Part shown: one piece after another, positions 8,504-17,196 of the stretch
How positions within the stretch are numbered: the first letter of the stretch is position 1
Layout: every line of letters begins with the position of its first letter
Source: an uncultured Prevotellaceae bacterium
GTDB lineage: Bacteria; Bacteroidota; Bacteroidia; Bacteroidales; Muribaculaceae
Length of the DNA: 64,000 nucleotides
Assembly: GCA_946406035.1 (NCBI GenBank)
Contig: CAMJJG010000007.1
Location: 1 to 64,000, forward strand
Direction: 5' to 3'
The notes under the pieces: generated by a model
The model's input: the letters and a program-made list of their open reading frames with translations, nothing else
What the model was told of the DNA's origin: nothing
Database searches by the model: none
Program-made: the position numbers and the translations under genes

Positions 8504-8992
8504 TTAGGGGTTGGTGGGAATTGCGATGTCCTGGGTGGCGTCGTCGCCAGTGGCGATGGGGCCAAACGTTGCCTCGCTGGGCTTGGTGGCCAGTACGATC
8601 TTGACGCCCTGCTTGGAGCCCTTGTCCAGGATTTCCACGATCTTGCCATAATTCACTTCCTCGTCGGCATAGACGGCGACAAACTCGTTGGGGTTGCCAG
8701 CCTTGAGGGCCTGCATGAATCCTTCGAGCTGCTCGGGGGCGATGGGCAGCAGGTCGCTCTCGCCCATGTCGCTGGTCTGGGTAGCATACATGTTGAGGTA
8801 TTTGTCCACATAGATGCGTGTCGAGGGCTTGATGGCCGTCTGCTCGCTGCTCTGTGGCAGGTTCACCTCAAGTGCCGATGGGAAAACAAACGTTGATGTG
8901 ACCATGAAGAAGATGAGCAGCAGGAAGATGACGTCGGTCATCGAAGCCATGCTGAACATCGACAGGGTCTGATGCTGTCTCTTGAGTGACAT
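8504..8992 (-). CDS. exbD: ExbD/TolR family proton channel subunit
   Basis: A 162-residue protein with one N-terminal transmembrane helix (about 19-38). It carries the conserved Asp of the proton pathway, D20 in SMTDVIFLLLIF. A periplasmic domain of about 110 residues follows (VYADEEVNYGKIVEILD). With ExbB it forms the motor that energises TonB. It lies between exbB (21 bases upstream) and the tonB-like gene (19 bases downstream). TolR is the alternative name, but the adjacent TonB-like protein favours ExbD. Confidence 0.9.
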   Translation of the reverse strand: MSLKRQHQTLSMFSMASMTDVIFLLLIFFMVTSTFVFPSALEVNLPQSSEQTAIKPSTRIYVDKYLNMYATQTSDMGESDLLPIAPEQLEGFMQALKAGNPNEFVAVYADEEVNYGKIVEILDKGSKQGVKIVLATKPSEATFGPIATGDDATQDIAIPTNP

Positions 8993-9013
8993 AGGGACTT
9001 GCTGATGATATTG

Positions 9014-9805
9014 TTACTTGGCCGGCTCGTTGAGCAGGTCCATGAATTCCATTGTCTTGCCCTCGAGCTTGTTCATCACTTTGTTAACGCGCGAGGTGAG
9101 GTAGTTGTAGGCAAACAGGGCGATGATGCCAACAATCAGACCGGCGACGGTCGTCACCAATGCCTGGTAAATGCCGCTGGCCAGAATGGTCACATTGCTG
9201 TTGTTACCGGCGCTTGCCAGCTGGAAGAAAGCCTGTACCATACCGGTGACGGTGCCCAAGAAACCAATCATGGGAGCGCCGGCGGCGGTGGTGGCGAGCC
9301 AGTTGAATCCCTTCTCGAGCTTGGCGACCTCCATGTTGCCCACGTTCTCAATGGCGACAAGCACGTCGTTCATGGGGCGGCCGATGCGGGTGACGCCTTT
9401 CTCAATCATGCGGGAGTAGGGGGTATTGGTGTCCTGGCACAACTTGAGTGCCTGGTCCACCTCGCCGCGGTGGATGTACTCTTTGATGCGGTCCATGAAG
9501 GTGTTGTCCTGGCGGTTGGCGCGGTTGATGGCAAACAGGCGTTCAAAGAAGATGTAGATGCTCACGACGGCCAGCAGTGCCAGCGGAATCATGAGCCATC
9601 CGCCAGCCATTGTCAGGTCCCATACCGAGAGTTCCTTGACGACGGGCTCGGCAGCAACGGGAGCGGTAGCGGCGGCGATGGCGGCCGCACTGTCGGTGAC
9701 GACTTGGGCAGCACTGTCGATGACCTGTTGAATGGTGTCGGCTGCCTGCTGAATCATGGTGTCGGCCGGCGACACTTGAGCGAGAATCATGTTAAGGATT
9801 GACAT
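9014..9805 (-). CDS. exbB: ExbB/TolQ/MotA family proton channel
   Basis: A 263-residue protein. An Ala/Val-rich N-terminal periplasmic extension (about 1-60) precedes TM1 (about 67-88). A cytoplasmic loop follows, then TM2 and TM3 with the family signature (GFLGTVTGMVQAF and ALVTTVAGLIVGI). It forms the ExbB pentamer around ExbD. The N-terminal extension rich in Ala, Thr and Val is longer than in E. coli ExbB. It starts 56 bases after pdxJ, an order shared by many Bacteroidales. Confidence 0.93.
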   Translation of the reverse strand: MSILNMILAQVSPADTMIQQAADTIQQVIDSAAQVVTDSAAAIAAATAPVAAEPVVKELSVWDLTMAGGWLMIPLALLAVVSIYIFFERLFAINRANRQDNTFMDRIKEYIHRGEVDQALKLCQDTNTPYSRMIEKGVTRIGRPMNDVLVAIENVGNMEVAKLEKGFNWLATTAAGAPMIGFLGTVTGMVQAFFQLASAGNNSNVTILASGIYQALVTTVAGLIVGIIALFAYNYLTSRVNKVMNKLEGKTMEFMDLLNEPAK

Positions 9806-9861
9806 ATCAATTCGTTATTTCTTTATTTGGTTATTATCTTATTAACGCAGAAATCGGCATT

Positions 9862-10575
9862 TTATTTCAAGCATTCCTTGTAAGCATGAATGGTTGCTTC
9901 CAGACCCAGGTATAGGGCGTCTGCAATGAGCGCATGGCCGATGGAGACCTCCATCAGGTGCGGCACGTGCTGCTGGAAGAACTTGAGGTTGTGCAGGTTC
10001 AGGTCATGGCCGGCGTTGAGTCCCATGCCCACGCTGTGGGCCACACGGGCCGCGGCGGCAAAGGGCGCGACGGCGAGCTCGGGATTGTCGTCGAACTGCT
10101 CGGCAAATGGGCCGGTGTAGAGCTCGATGCGGTCGGCGCCGGTGCGGGCAGCGGCACGAATGTTGTCCTCGTCGGTTCCCACAAAGATGCTGGTGCGGAT
10201 GCCGGCTTCCTTGAGGCGGTCGACAATGCCCGTGAGAAAGTCCATGTTGGGCTCGATTTCCCATCCAGCCGATGAGGTGAGGACATTAGGGGCGTCGGGG
10301 ACGAGTGTCGCTTGGGTGGGCCGGACACTCAGGACCAGATCCATAAACTCGGGGCTGGGGTAGCCCTCGATATTAAACTCGGTGCGCACCAAGGGGCGCA
10401 GGGCATACACATCGCTGCGGCGGATGTGGCGCTCGTCGGGGCGGGGATGGACGGTAATGCCGTTGGCGCCGAAGCGCTCACAATCCATCGCTACTTGTTG
10501 CACATTAGGGATGTTGCCGCCTCGCGCATTGCGCAGGGTGGCTATCTTGTTGACGTTTACACTCAGGTTTATCAT
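9862..10575 (-). CDS. pdxJ: Pyridoxine 5'-phosphate synthase
   Basis: A 237-residue TIM-barrel protein of normal length. It makes pyridoxine 5'-phosphate from 1-deoxyxylulose 5-phosphate and 3-amino-2-oxopropyl phosphate, the last ring-forming step of de novo vitamin B6 synthesis. Family motifs are visible: [16 protein letters not shown] at the start, [18 protein letters not shown] and the C-terminal [12 protein letters not shown]. It heads the transcript that continues into exbB, exbD and tonB; this pairing is a conserved order and not evidence of a shared pathway. A TACTTTTG -7 box about 45 bases upstream supports the start. Confidence 0.97.
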   Translation of the reverse strand: MINLSVNVNKIATLRNARGGNIPNVQQVAMDCERFGANGITVHPRPDERHIRRSDVYALRPLVRTEFNIEGYPSPEFMDLVLSVRPTQATLVPDAPNVLTSSAGWEIEPNMDFLTGIVDRLKEAGIRTSIFVGTDEDNIRAAARTGADRIELYTGPFAEQFDDNPELAVAPFAAAARVAHSVGMGLNAGHDLNLHNLKFFQQHVPHLMEVSIGHALIADALYLGLEATIHAYKECLK

Positions 10576-10618
10576 AGATTCAAAGTTCGATAATGGGCGC
10601 GCTGTGCGCTACAAGTTG

Positions 10619-10626
10619 CAAAAGTA
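10619..10626 (-). promoter_or_regulatory. -7 box (TACTTTTG) of the pdxJ-exbBD-tonB operon
   Basis: TACTTTTG on the minus strand with a predicted leader of about 38 bases. No good -33 match. Confidence 0.45.
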
Positions 10627-10746
10627 GCGATTATTTTTCACATAGGTGTGATAAGGAATGTGAATTTTGCCAAAAAAACCATTACGGCAGGCCCCGCTGG
10701 GCCCCTCGTCACTGGGCCCCTGGGTTGTAGTCAACGCGTGCCCCCC

Positions 10747-10783
10747 AAAAAAAGACAACTACCCGCCATGGATAAGTGGCGGG
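10747..10783 (-). terminator. Terminator after the small secreted protein gene
   Basis: On the minus strand CCCGCC pairs with GGCGGG (10778-10783 and 10762-10767), followed shortly by TTTTTTT. It lies about 140 bases past the stop codon. Confidence 0.65.
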
Positions 10784-10922
10784 CAGCTATCTGGATGATG
10801 CTGTGTGTTTCTCAATAAACTTAAGGATTACTAATTATTTAAAATCTAAACATTTTCCTTATATTTGCGATTATTAATTGTGTTTGGTCAATTGGTGATA
10901 ATGGACGTCTAATAAATGTAAA

Positions 10923-11363
10923 TCACCAAGTGTCCCATGTCATGTTGATGATGGATCCGGGCCTAATCTTGCCGACCATGTGGCCTGTATAATAGATGTC
11001 CCCACCATCAAAGACGTATGTAAACGTTGTACCGTTCTCGTCGGTTAGGATGATGTCATAAGCCACTCCCGCAATCAACATCGATGCTTCTATCACATCG
11101 TTGTCGCCACTGATTGCCGCATAATAGACAATCTCGTTGGTCATGGCGTTGTTGATCATCACATTATAGAAGTCTGACAAGCCATTCCCGTTGACTAAGA
11201 TTAATCGGTACATTGAATAGTAGGTCAAGGTAGGGCTAGACAAACTTTTGGTTTCTATTCTATCACGTCCAGTTGACTGGTGGGTGATGTCTGGTCGGTC
11301 CTGAGCCATGGAAACCAGGCTGCAGATGAAGGCCAGTATTATGATAAAAAACGCACGTTTCAT
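10923..11363 (-). CDS. Small secreted protein, DUF3244-like
   Basis: A 146-residue protein with a clear signal peptide (MKRAFFIIILAFICSLVSMA, cleavage before QD). The rest is predicted beta strands, including YNVMINNAMTNEIVYYA, an aGVAYDIIL-type strand and GTTFTYVFDGG. This spacing of short strands resembles the small secreted DUF3244 proteins of Bacteroides, but I cannot confirm the family by eye. It stands alone upstream of its own terminator and downstream of the TPR lipoprotein gene on the same strand. Function unknown. Base composition is more AT-rich than its neighbours. Confidence 0.65.
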   Translation of the reverse strand: MKRAFFIIILAFICSLVSMAQDRPDITHQSTGRDRIETKSLSSPTLTYYSMYRLILVNGNGLSDFYNVMINNAMTNEIVYYAAISGDNDVIEASMLIAGVAYDIILTDENGTTFTYVFDGGDIYYTGHMVGKIRPGSIINMTWDTW

Positions 11364-11585
11364 TGTTCAATAAATAATTAGTATGTTTAGACTTTATAAT
11401 TGTGTAAAAAATGAAGTATCCATAAAACTTCACGATGCAAAATTACATCCATTTTCTGAATTAGCCAAATTTTTTCGTAATACAGCGTTGTTTTATTTCC
11501 CTGATATTCAATGTGTTGAAAAAAACTTTCTAATACATTTTTTTTGAGGGCGATTTCTCGCGGCCTTGGTGCCGCTGTGTGGGTG

Positions 11586-13301
11586 CTATTCGGAATTCTT
11601 CTCGGGATTGAATCGCTTGATGTAGTCGTTGAGCGACTCGTTGATGCCCATTTTTTTGGCCAATCGTTGCTTGATCACGCTGACGCTTGTCGCGTTGGAG
11701 TATCCCATGATGATGGCCGTCTGGATGTAGGAGAATCCAAGGCTTGTCAGTGCCAGTAGCAGCAGGTCGCGGTCGTCGAGTTGCGGGAAGTTTTGCTGGG
11801 TGCTTGTCATGATGTTGTTGTGCTCCATGTCGATGTAGTCATAGAGCTTGACCCAGTTGCTCTTGTTGCTGTCCTGGAACTTGACAATGCGCTTCATGTT
11901 CTCGGCGATGCGGTTGTTGGGCTCGTGATAGCATGCCTCGATCATCTCGCGCATCATGCCCATGTGTGACGAGATAAAGCTCTTGAGCCGTTCATCCTGG
12001 ATCTTCATCTCGCTGATGTTGCCTTGAAGGCCCATCAGGTCATTCAACTGGTTCTGGGACTGGTCCTTAAGCTCGGCTACGAGCCTGTCGTAGCGGTGGC
12101 TGCGGTGATACATCAACAGCGCCAGCAAGAGCAGCAATGCGATAACCGCAGCCACGACCGATGCCGTGATGAGGTTGCTCTTGTGGCGGTTGCGCTCAAT
12201 CATGTTATTATAGTCCCGGTCAAAGTCGATCTCGGCATTCATGATGTTGACAATGTCGGGGTCGTTGAGCGCGGCAAATGTCATGCGGTCACACAAGTGG
12301 CTGATTTTCCAGAAGTTGAGAGAGTCTCCGCGTGCGAGGGCGACATGACTTTTGGCTTCGAGATAATTGCTTGTCTCGACAATGGCCTGGTTGACGCTCT
12401 CGGCCTGCTTGAGGAATAGAGAGGCAGAGTCTGGCATGCCCAACTTGGCATACACGCATGCCGATGTGGTGTATATCTTGTAGTCCAGTTCGTCCTGCTT
12501 GATGGACTTGATGCGAGCCAGCAGTTCATAGGCCTTTTTGTACCACTGTTTGTTCTCATTTCCTCTCATGAAATAAGCATACGCCAGGTCGTGCAGGCAG
12601 CCGATAAGAGAGGACGTGTCTTGCTCCAATATTGCTATGTCGATGGCTTGGGTGAGGAATTTCTCGGCATCATTGGTGTTTTTTGACCGATACATGGCGC
12701 CCAGCTCTTTCATGCATATCATCTGGTAGGAAGAGTCGTCTGCGTTGCGGAAGCAAATTAAGGCGTTTTCCAGTTTCTCGATGTCCCTGCCGTCAAGAGC
12801 GCTGTGGTTGGAATACAGCTTGCCCATGCGCAGGTTGGCATATCCTTGATTGAAGTCATCCTTGTTCTTGATGGCGTTGACCTCGGCGCGCTTGTAGTAA
12901 ATCATTGCCGAGTCGGCGCGAAAGGCGGTGTCACTCGCGCTGAGCACGTCGATGACCGCGCCCTTATACAAGTAGGATTTGGTGAGGTTCTCGTGCTCCT
13001 GGCTGTGGCACTCATAGTAGTTGATGGCCTGGTTGATGGTGTCGTCGCTTGTTATCGGCCTGTAGCACTTGTAGTTGGCCTCGGTGCTGAGCAGGGCGTA
13101 ATAGGCTTTGTCGCCCTCGCTCACGAGCTCGTCTGGGGAGATGGAGTCGAGCAGTGAGAGCGCGCTGTCGCGCATGTTGGCATGCAACATGCGATCGGCT
13201 TCGATGAGGCGGTCATTATAGTGCGGCGCACGCGTGCAGCCGGCGAAAACAAACGCCAGAGCTGTGAAAATAATACAAATATGAACGAGAAATCTCATCA
13301 T
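11586..13301 (-). CDS. TPR lipoprotein regulator with transmembrane span and C-terminal LuxR-like HTH
   Basis: A 571-residue protein. The leader ends in lipobox FVFAGC (Cys 22). TPR-type helices fill about 30-350 (DSALSLLDSI, DSAMIYYKRAE, DAEKFLTQAIDIA). One strong membrane span follows (VVAAVIALLLLLALLMY), then a coiled coil and a C-terminal helix-turn-helix of LuxR type (LDDRDLLLLALTSLGFSYI, IMGYSNATSVSVIKQRLAKK). The topology implies a periplasmic sensor and a cytoplasmic DNA-binding end, with an acylated N-terminus as well. I chose the ATG at 13301 over an in-frame TTG at 13310 because the TTG overlaps a TATCTTTG -7 box. It is a paralog of the gene at the left edge. Ligand and targets are unknown. 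Confidence 0.85.
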   Translation of the reverse strand: MMRFLVHICIIFTALAFVFAGCTRAPHYNDRLIEADRMLHANMRDSALSLLDSISPDELVSEGDKAYYALLSTEANYKCYRPITSDDTINQAINYYECHSQEHENLTKSYLYKGAVIDVLSASDTAFRADSAMIYYKRAEVNAIKNKDDFNQGYANLRMGKLYSNHSALDGRDIEKLENALICFRNADDSSYQMICMKELGAMYRSKNTNDAEKFLTQAIDIAILEQDTSSLIGCLHDLAYAYFMRGNENKQWYKKAYELLARIKSIKQDELDYKIYTTSACVYAKLGMPDSASLFLKQAESVNQAIVETSNYLEAKSHVALARGDSLNFWKISHLCDRMTFAALNDPDIVNIMNAEIDFDRDYNNMIERNRHKSNLITASVVAAVIALLLLLALLMYHRSHRYDRLVAELKDQSQNQLNDLMGLQGNISEMKIQDERLKSFISSHMGMMREMIEACYHEPNNRIAENMKRIVKFQDSNKSNWVKLYDYIDMEHNNIMTSTQQNFPQLDDRDLLLLALTSLGFSYIQTAIIMGYSNATSVSVIKQRLAKKMGINESLNDYIKRFNPEKNSE

Positions 13302-13307
13302 CTGTCG

Positions 13308-13315
13308 CAAAGATA
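13308..13315 (-). promoter_or_regulatory. -7 box (TATCTTTG) abutting the start codon
   Basis: TATCTTTG is followed by CGACAG and the ATG at 13301. This is the same near-leaderless arrangement as in the paralog at 1379. Confidence 0.55.
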
Positions 13316-13463
13316 CACAATTTTTCTCATCAAGCGTCTTTTTTCTTGTTTTTTATTGGTAAGATAAATCAATTTAAACAATATTATATGAGCTTAAGAT
13401 GGATGAATACACCGATAATATGTGATAAAATCGATGTTATTGTGCATCGGTTGCGTCAGGACG

Positions 13464-13916
13464 TCACTCCTTGAGGCGGCTGTCGATGATGATGGTCACG
13501 GGGCCGTCGTTGACCAGTGCCACCTGCATCTCGGCGCCAAAGACCCCCTTCAATGTGGGCTTGCCCAGCAAGCGGGCCACCTCGTCACAGTAGGCCTCGT
13601 ACAGGGGCACGGCCAGGTCGTGGCCCGCGGCATGGATGTAGCTGGGGCGGTTGCCCTTCTTGGTCGAGGCGTTGAGGGTGAACTGGCTCACGGCCAGCAC
13701 CTCGCCGCCAGCGTCGATGATGCTGCGGTTCATGACGCCCTGCTCGTCGTCAAAGATGCGCAGGTTCACTGTCTTCTGCGCCAGCCAGCGCATGTCGTCG
13801 ATGGTGTCGCCCTCACGGACGCCCACCAGCACCATCAGCCCGTGGCCGATGGTGCTGTGCAATTGTCCATTGATAGTGACCGAGGCCTCGGTCACCCGTT
13901 GTATCACGATTCTCAT
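13464..13916 (-). CDS. dtd: D-aminoacyl-tRNA deacylase
   Basis: A 150-residue protein of normal length. It shows both signatures of the Dtd family: SQFTLNAST around the catalytic Thr, and NDGPVTI near the C-terminus (the family has N-x-GPVT). It hydrolyses D-aminoacyl-tRNAs and Gly-tRNA-Ala, preventing D-amino acid incorporation. It begins 19 bases after the ABC permease gene on the same strand and probably shares its transcript; no functional link is implied. Confidence 0.97.
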   Translation of the reverse strand: MRIVIQRVTEASVTINGQLHSTIGHGLMVLVGVREGDTIDDMRWLAQKTVNLRIFDDEQGVMNRSIIDAGGEVLAVSQFTLNASTKKGNRPSYIHAAGHDLAVPLYEAYCDEVARLLGKPTLKGVFGAEMQVALVNDGPVTIIIDSRLKE

Positions 13917-13935
13917 AGAACTTCTAACTTCTAAT

Positions 13936-15237
13936 TCATTTCATCCACTTGAACAGGTCGGCAAACGAGGCTTTCTTGCCATAATGGAGGATACCACGGC
14001 GATAGATGCGTGCAGCAATCCATGTGATGGCCAGTGCCGTGCCAAACAGCAAGCCCAGGCTCAACAGTAATTGCCAGATGGGCACACCGAAGGGCAGCCT
14101 GATCATCATCACCACAGGCGAGGTGAACGGGATGATCGAGCACCACACGGCCATGGGCCCCGAGGGATTCTCCATGCAGGCCATGCCGGCATAGAAGGCG
14201 ATGATCATGATCAAGATCACGGGCGTGGTGAACTGAGACGAATCACTCGGTTGATCGACGGCCGATCCCAGCCCGGCAAACAGCGAACTGTACAGCAGAT
14301 AACCACCGATGAAGTAGAGGATGAAATTGAGCACGATGGGCACGTAGTTGATCGACATCACCTGCTGCATGATGGCTTGCATGGCTCCCAGGTCCTGGAC
14401 TTTGGCAATGGCCTCGGGCGACGGTGCCGGGGCGCTGGTCAATCCCATAGCACCACCAGCCACCGTGCCCACGATGGCGAGCAGGATGATCCAGATGGCC
14501 ATCTGGGTGAGGCCCACAAGACCCACGCCGATGATTTTGCCAAGCATGAGCTGGAAGGGTCGGCAGCTGCTCACGACGACCTCGACGATGCGGTTGGTCT
14601 TCTCCTCGATGACGCTGTTCATGATCATCGCGCCATACATGAGCACAAACATGTAGGTGATCAGGGACAGCATCAGTCCCAGGCCCATTGCGGCCTCGGT
14701 CGATGATGCCTGCTCGTCTCCGGCCTCACTCCACTTGATGGTGCGCACGTCCACGTTGACATGGGCTTTCTCTATCATCTGCTGGATGTCGGGGATGCCC
14801 ATGGCCGTCAGATGGGCGGCCTCGATGGTGTCGGTGAGAGCGCCGCGCAGGGTCGATACCAGGGCGGGGGTGATGGTTCCCTCGCTGTAGATGTTGACCA
14901 CGCCGGTGCTGTCCACGTCGCGGGGGATGATGACCACGGCATCGATGCTGCCGTTGGACTTGTCATAGAACTCGCGAGCGTCGGTCACCGTGTCGCCGCG
15001 CAGGGCGACAAAGCTGTACATGTCGTCGCTGTGCAACGCCGCAGCATAGCGGCCGGTCTCGTCGATGACGGCAATCTGCTGGGTGTCGCTGCCCTTGTCG
15101 TTGAGGTAGGCCAGCAGGACGGGGACGGCACAGATGAGGATAAACAGCAGGGGCATGCCCAGCGTCATGAAGATGAATGACTTGCGCCCGACAATCGACA
15201 TGTATTCACGGGCGATAATGAGGCGTAGCTTGTTCAT
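13936..15237 (-). CDS. ABC-2 type transporter permease, NatB-like
   Basis: A 433-residue membrane protein. The first span (about 22-45) is followed by a large extracytoplasmic domain (about 45-195) and at least five further spans towards the C-terminus. This is the layout of NatB-type sodium or drug exporters (ABC2_membrane_3). Its start codon overlaps the stop of the ATPase gene by four bases (ATGA), so translation is coupled. The substrate cannot be read from the sequence. The motif VIEEKTNRIVEVVVSS before the second span is typical of the family. Confidence 0.9.
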   Translation of the reverse strand: MNKLRLIIAREYMSIVGRKSFIFMTLGMPLLFILICAVPVLLAYLNDKGSDTQQIAVIDETGRYAAALHSDDMYSFVALRGDTVTDAREFYDKSNGSIDAVVIIPRDVDSTGVVNIYSEGTITPALVSTLRGALTDTIEAAHLTAMGIPDIQQMIEKAHVNVDVRTIKWSEAGDEQASSTEAAMGLGLMLSLITYMFVLMYGAMIMNSVIEEKTNRIVEVVVSSCRPFQLMLGKIIGVGLVGLTQMAIWIILLAIVGTVAGGAMGLTSAPAPSPEAIAKVQDLGAMQAIMQQVMSINYVPIVLNFILYFIGGYLLYSSLFAGLGSAVDQPSDSSQFTTPVILIMIIAFYAGMACMENPSGPMAVWCSIIPFTSPVVMMIRLPFGVPIWQLLLSLGLLFGTALAITWIAARIYRRGILHYGKKASFADLFKWMK

Positions 15238-16157
15238 TGTTGCTGTGGAGTGGTATTTTTAGTGGAATTAACGGTCTCGATGAATATCTCGTTCATGCTG
15301 GGCAGCACCTCGGTGAAACCCGTGAGCGAGTAGTGCTCGTTGAGCCAGGCGATGGCGTCTCGCACCTCCACGCCGCTGGCTAGCTTGATCATGGTGTCAT
15401 GGCTCCTCAGGGGGTCTGTGGGTAGCAATGTGAACAGCGCGTCGTTAGGCTCGATGGTGTCGGGTGTCTGAACGGCGATGATGTTCTTCTTGTGCTGCTG
15501 CTTCACCTCATCGACGCTGCCGGTGAGCACCACTTGGGCATGGTTGAGCAGGGTGATCTGCTGGCACACCTCCTCGACCGACGCCATGTTGTGGGTCGAG
15601 AACAGGATGGTGCTGCCCTGGTCGCGCAGGGCCAGGATCTCGACCTTCAACTGCTCGGCATTCACGGGGTCAAAGCCCGAGAACGGCTCGTCGAAAATCA
15701 ACAGCGGGGGACGGTGGATGACGGTGCAGATGAACTGCACCTTCTGCTGCATGCCCTTGGACAGGTTCTCGACCTTCTTGTTTTCCCACTGCTTGAGGTC
15801 AAAGCGGTCGAGCCACCAGTGCATCGAGGCCACGGCGTCGGGCTTGGTCATGCCCTTGAGACGCCCCAGATAGACGATGTGGTCGCCCACCTTCATTTTC
15901 TTGTACAGGCCGCGCTCCTCGGGCAGGTAGCCGATGTGTGAGATGTCGTCGTCGGTCATCTTTTTGCCACCCAGCGTGACGGTGCCCTCGTCGGCGGCGA
16001 GGATGCGGTTGATGATGCGTATCAGGGTGCTCTTGCCGGCGCCATTGGGTCCCAGCAGGCCATAGACACAGCCCTGTTCGACCTGCATGGAAACGCCTGC
16101 TAGGGCCGTGTGCCCCTCGTAACGCTTCACCACGTTGTTGATTTCGAGATAAGCCAT
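15234..16157 (-). CDS. ABC transporter ATP-binding protein, NatA-like
   Basis: A 307-residue ATPase. Walker A GPNGAGKST (about 36-44), the Q-loop region GYLPEERGLY, signature LSKGMQQK and Walker B LLIFDEPFSGFDP are all intact. The His switch is in LFSTHNM. A C-terminal extension of about 80 residues, beyond the nucleotide-binding fold, is usual in this subgroup. It is translationally coupled to the permease downstream. The pair plausibly exports ions or small toxic compounds, by analogy with NatAB only. Confidence 0.93.
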   Translation of the reverse strand: MAYLEINNVVKRYEGHTALAGVSMQVEQGCVYGLLGPNGAGKSTLIRIINRILAADEGTVTLGGKKMTDDDISHIGYLPEERGLYKKMKVGDHIVYLGRLKGMTKPDAVASMHWWLDRFDLKQWENKKVENLSKGMQQKVQFICTVIHRPPLLIFDEPFSGFDPVNAEQLKVEILALRDQGSTILFSTHNMASVEEVCQQITLLNHAQVVLTGSVDEVKQQHKKNIIAVQTPDTIEPNDALFTLLPTDPLRSHDTMIKLASGVEVRDAIAWLNEHYSLTGFTEVLPSMNEIFIETVNSTKNTTPQQQ

Positions 16158-16229
16158 GATTGTAATGTTAATTATAATTAGTTATTTCGGGACATGCAGC
16201 AGCTTGGTGATTGCATGAGGAATTTGTTG

Positions 16230-17105
16230 TCACTCACTCTCCTGTTTCTTGTCGCCGAATGAGAACAAACGCATGATTCGGTCAACGATGCCGTCGCCGG
16301 GGCCAGGTATTGATTTGTGACGGGAGAAGGTAAAGTCAGTTTCTCCCTTAATCAGATCGGCGGTAACCCACACTTTCCCATCGTCGTAGTTGTAATCATA
16401 GAAAGTGTGTCCTTTTATATGTGCCGTATTCCAGTTGGGTGATTTCTCCAGGGCTTGGTAGAACTCCTCGCTGGGAATCGTATCAAATTGATAATAGATG
16501 TCCTCATCGAGTCGTTTTATCTCGGTCAGCGGTGGAAATTCCACGCCCAGCACTTTGGATAGCGTGTCGCGGTCAACAACGACACTGTAGTCGGCACGAT
16601 TGTTCCTGAACACGACTTCAAAACCCTTCCATGAGTCTGACTGCCTGCACATCATTTCAATTTCGACGCAGATGTTGTCGCCCAGGATTTCGGGCCGCTT
16701 TTGTCCAGCGGTCAATGTGGTGTCCAGGTCAAAGAAGAGCCTCATGTTGTTTTCTTTACCTAAATCGAATGTGTGCCACCGGTTGTATTGATAACGATTG
16801 ACCTGATCCACGATTTTCTGGACCTGGTCGGGAGTCACTTCCTCAAGGAACTTGCAGCACACGACGAATTGTTTGTCACCATACACAAAGTCGGTCTTGT
16901 TGTAATACTCCTCGATGGTGTAGTCGGGCAGGATGGGCATGTTGAGCAACCTGTCGAGTTCGGCCTTGTCCTTGAAGGGCAGCACCGTGGTGTCATCAAT
17001 CTTGTGCTTCTCGGGACCGCACGAGGTGGTGAAAAGCAATGCTCCGGCCACTAACAACAGACCTATGGCCGTCATGATTTTGTGTTGTAGTACAAGTTGT
17101 TTCAT
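16230..17105 (-). CDS. Lipoprotein of unknown function
   Basis: A 291-residue protein with an N-terminal hydrophobic leader ending in the lipobox LLFTTSCG (Cys about 29), so it should be a lipid-anchored envelope protein. The mature part is mixed alpha/beta with many Tyr and Asp residues (FVYGDKQFVVCC, YYQFDTIPSEEFYQAL) and a Lys/Glu-rich tail. I recognise no family. It stands between the NatAB-like operon and the M16 protease gene, all on the minus strand, with a terminator separating it from the protease. Confidence 0.7.
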   Translation of the reverse strand: MKQLVLQHKIMTAIGLLLVAGALLFTTSCGPEKHKIDDTTVLPFKDKAELDRLLNMPILPDYTIEEYYNKTDFVYGDKQFVVCCKFLEEVTPDQVQKIVDQVNRYQYNRWHTFDLGKENNMRLFFDLDTTLTAGQKRPEILGDNICVEIEMMCRQSDSWKGFEVVFRNNRADYSVVVDRDTLSKVLGVEFPPLTEIKRLDEDIYYQFDTIPSEEFYQALEKSPNWNTAHIKGHTFYDYNYDDGKVWVTADLIKGETDFTFSRHKSIPGPGDGIVDRIMRLFSFGDKKQESE

Positions 17106-17148
17106 AATGCTCGTTTTTTGGGGGTTGGAGATAATGTGAGTTAAAAAT

Positions 17149-17184
17149 CAGGTTTCTAAGGTGGACGGCCACCCTAGAAACCTG
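17149..17184 (-). terminator. Strong terminator after the M16 protease gene
   Basis: CAGGTTTCTA pairs with TAGAAACCTG, and an inner GGTGG pairs with CCACC. On the minus strand the run TTTTT follows. It begins 12 bases past the stop codon. Confidence 0.88.
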
Positions 17185-17196
17185 ATTGATTGAAGT

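Larger units (their letters stand above)
10576..10922. other. Intergenic region upstream of pdxJ
   Basis: It holds the pdxJ -7 box and the terminator at 10747-10783. A plus-strand TATATTTG at 10856-10863 resembles a -7 box, but no gene follows on that strand. Nothing else is recognisable. Confidence 0.5.

Noticed and set aside
10856-10863. Plus-strand TATATTTG that looks like a -7 box
   Set aside because: No -33 partner and no gene or RNA downstream on that strand; chance is likely in AT-rich DNA.
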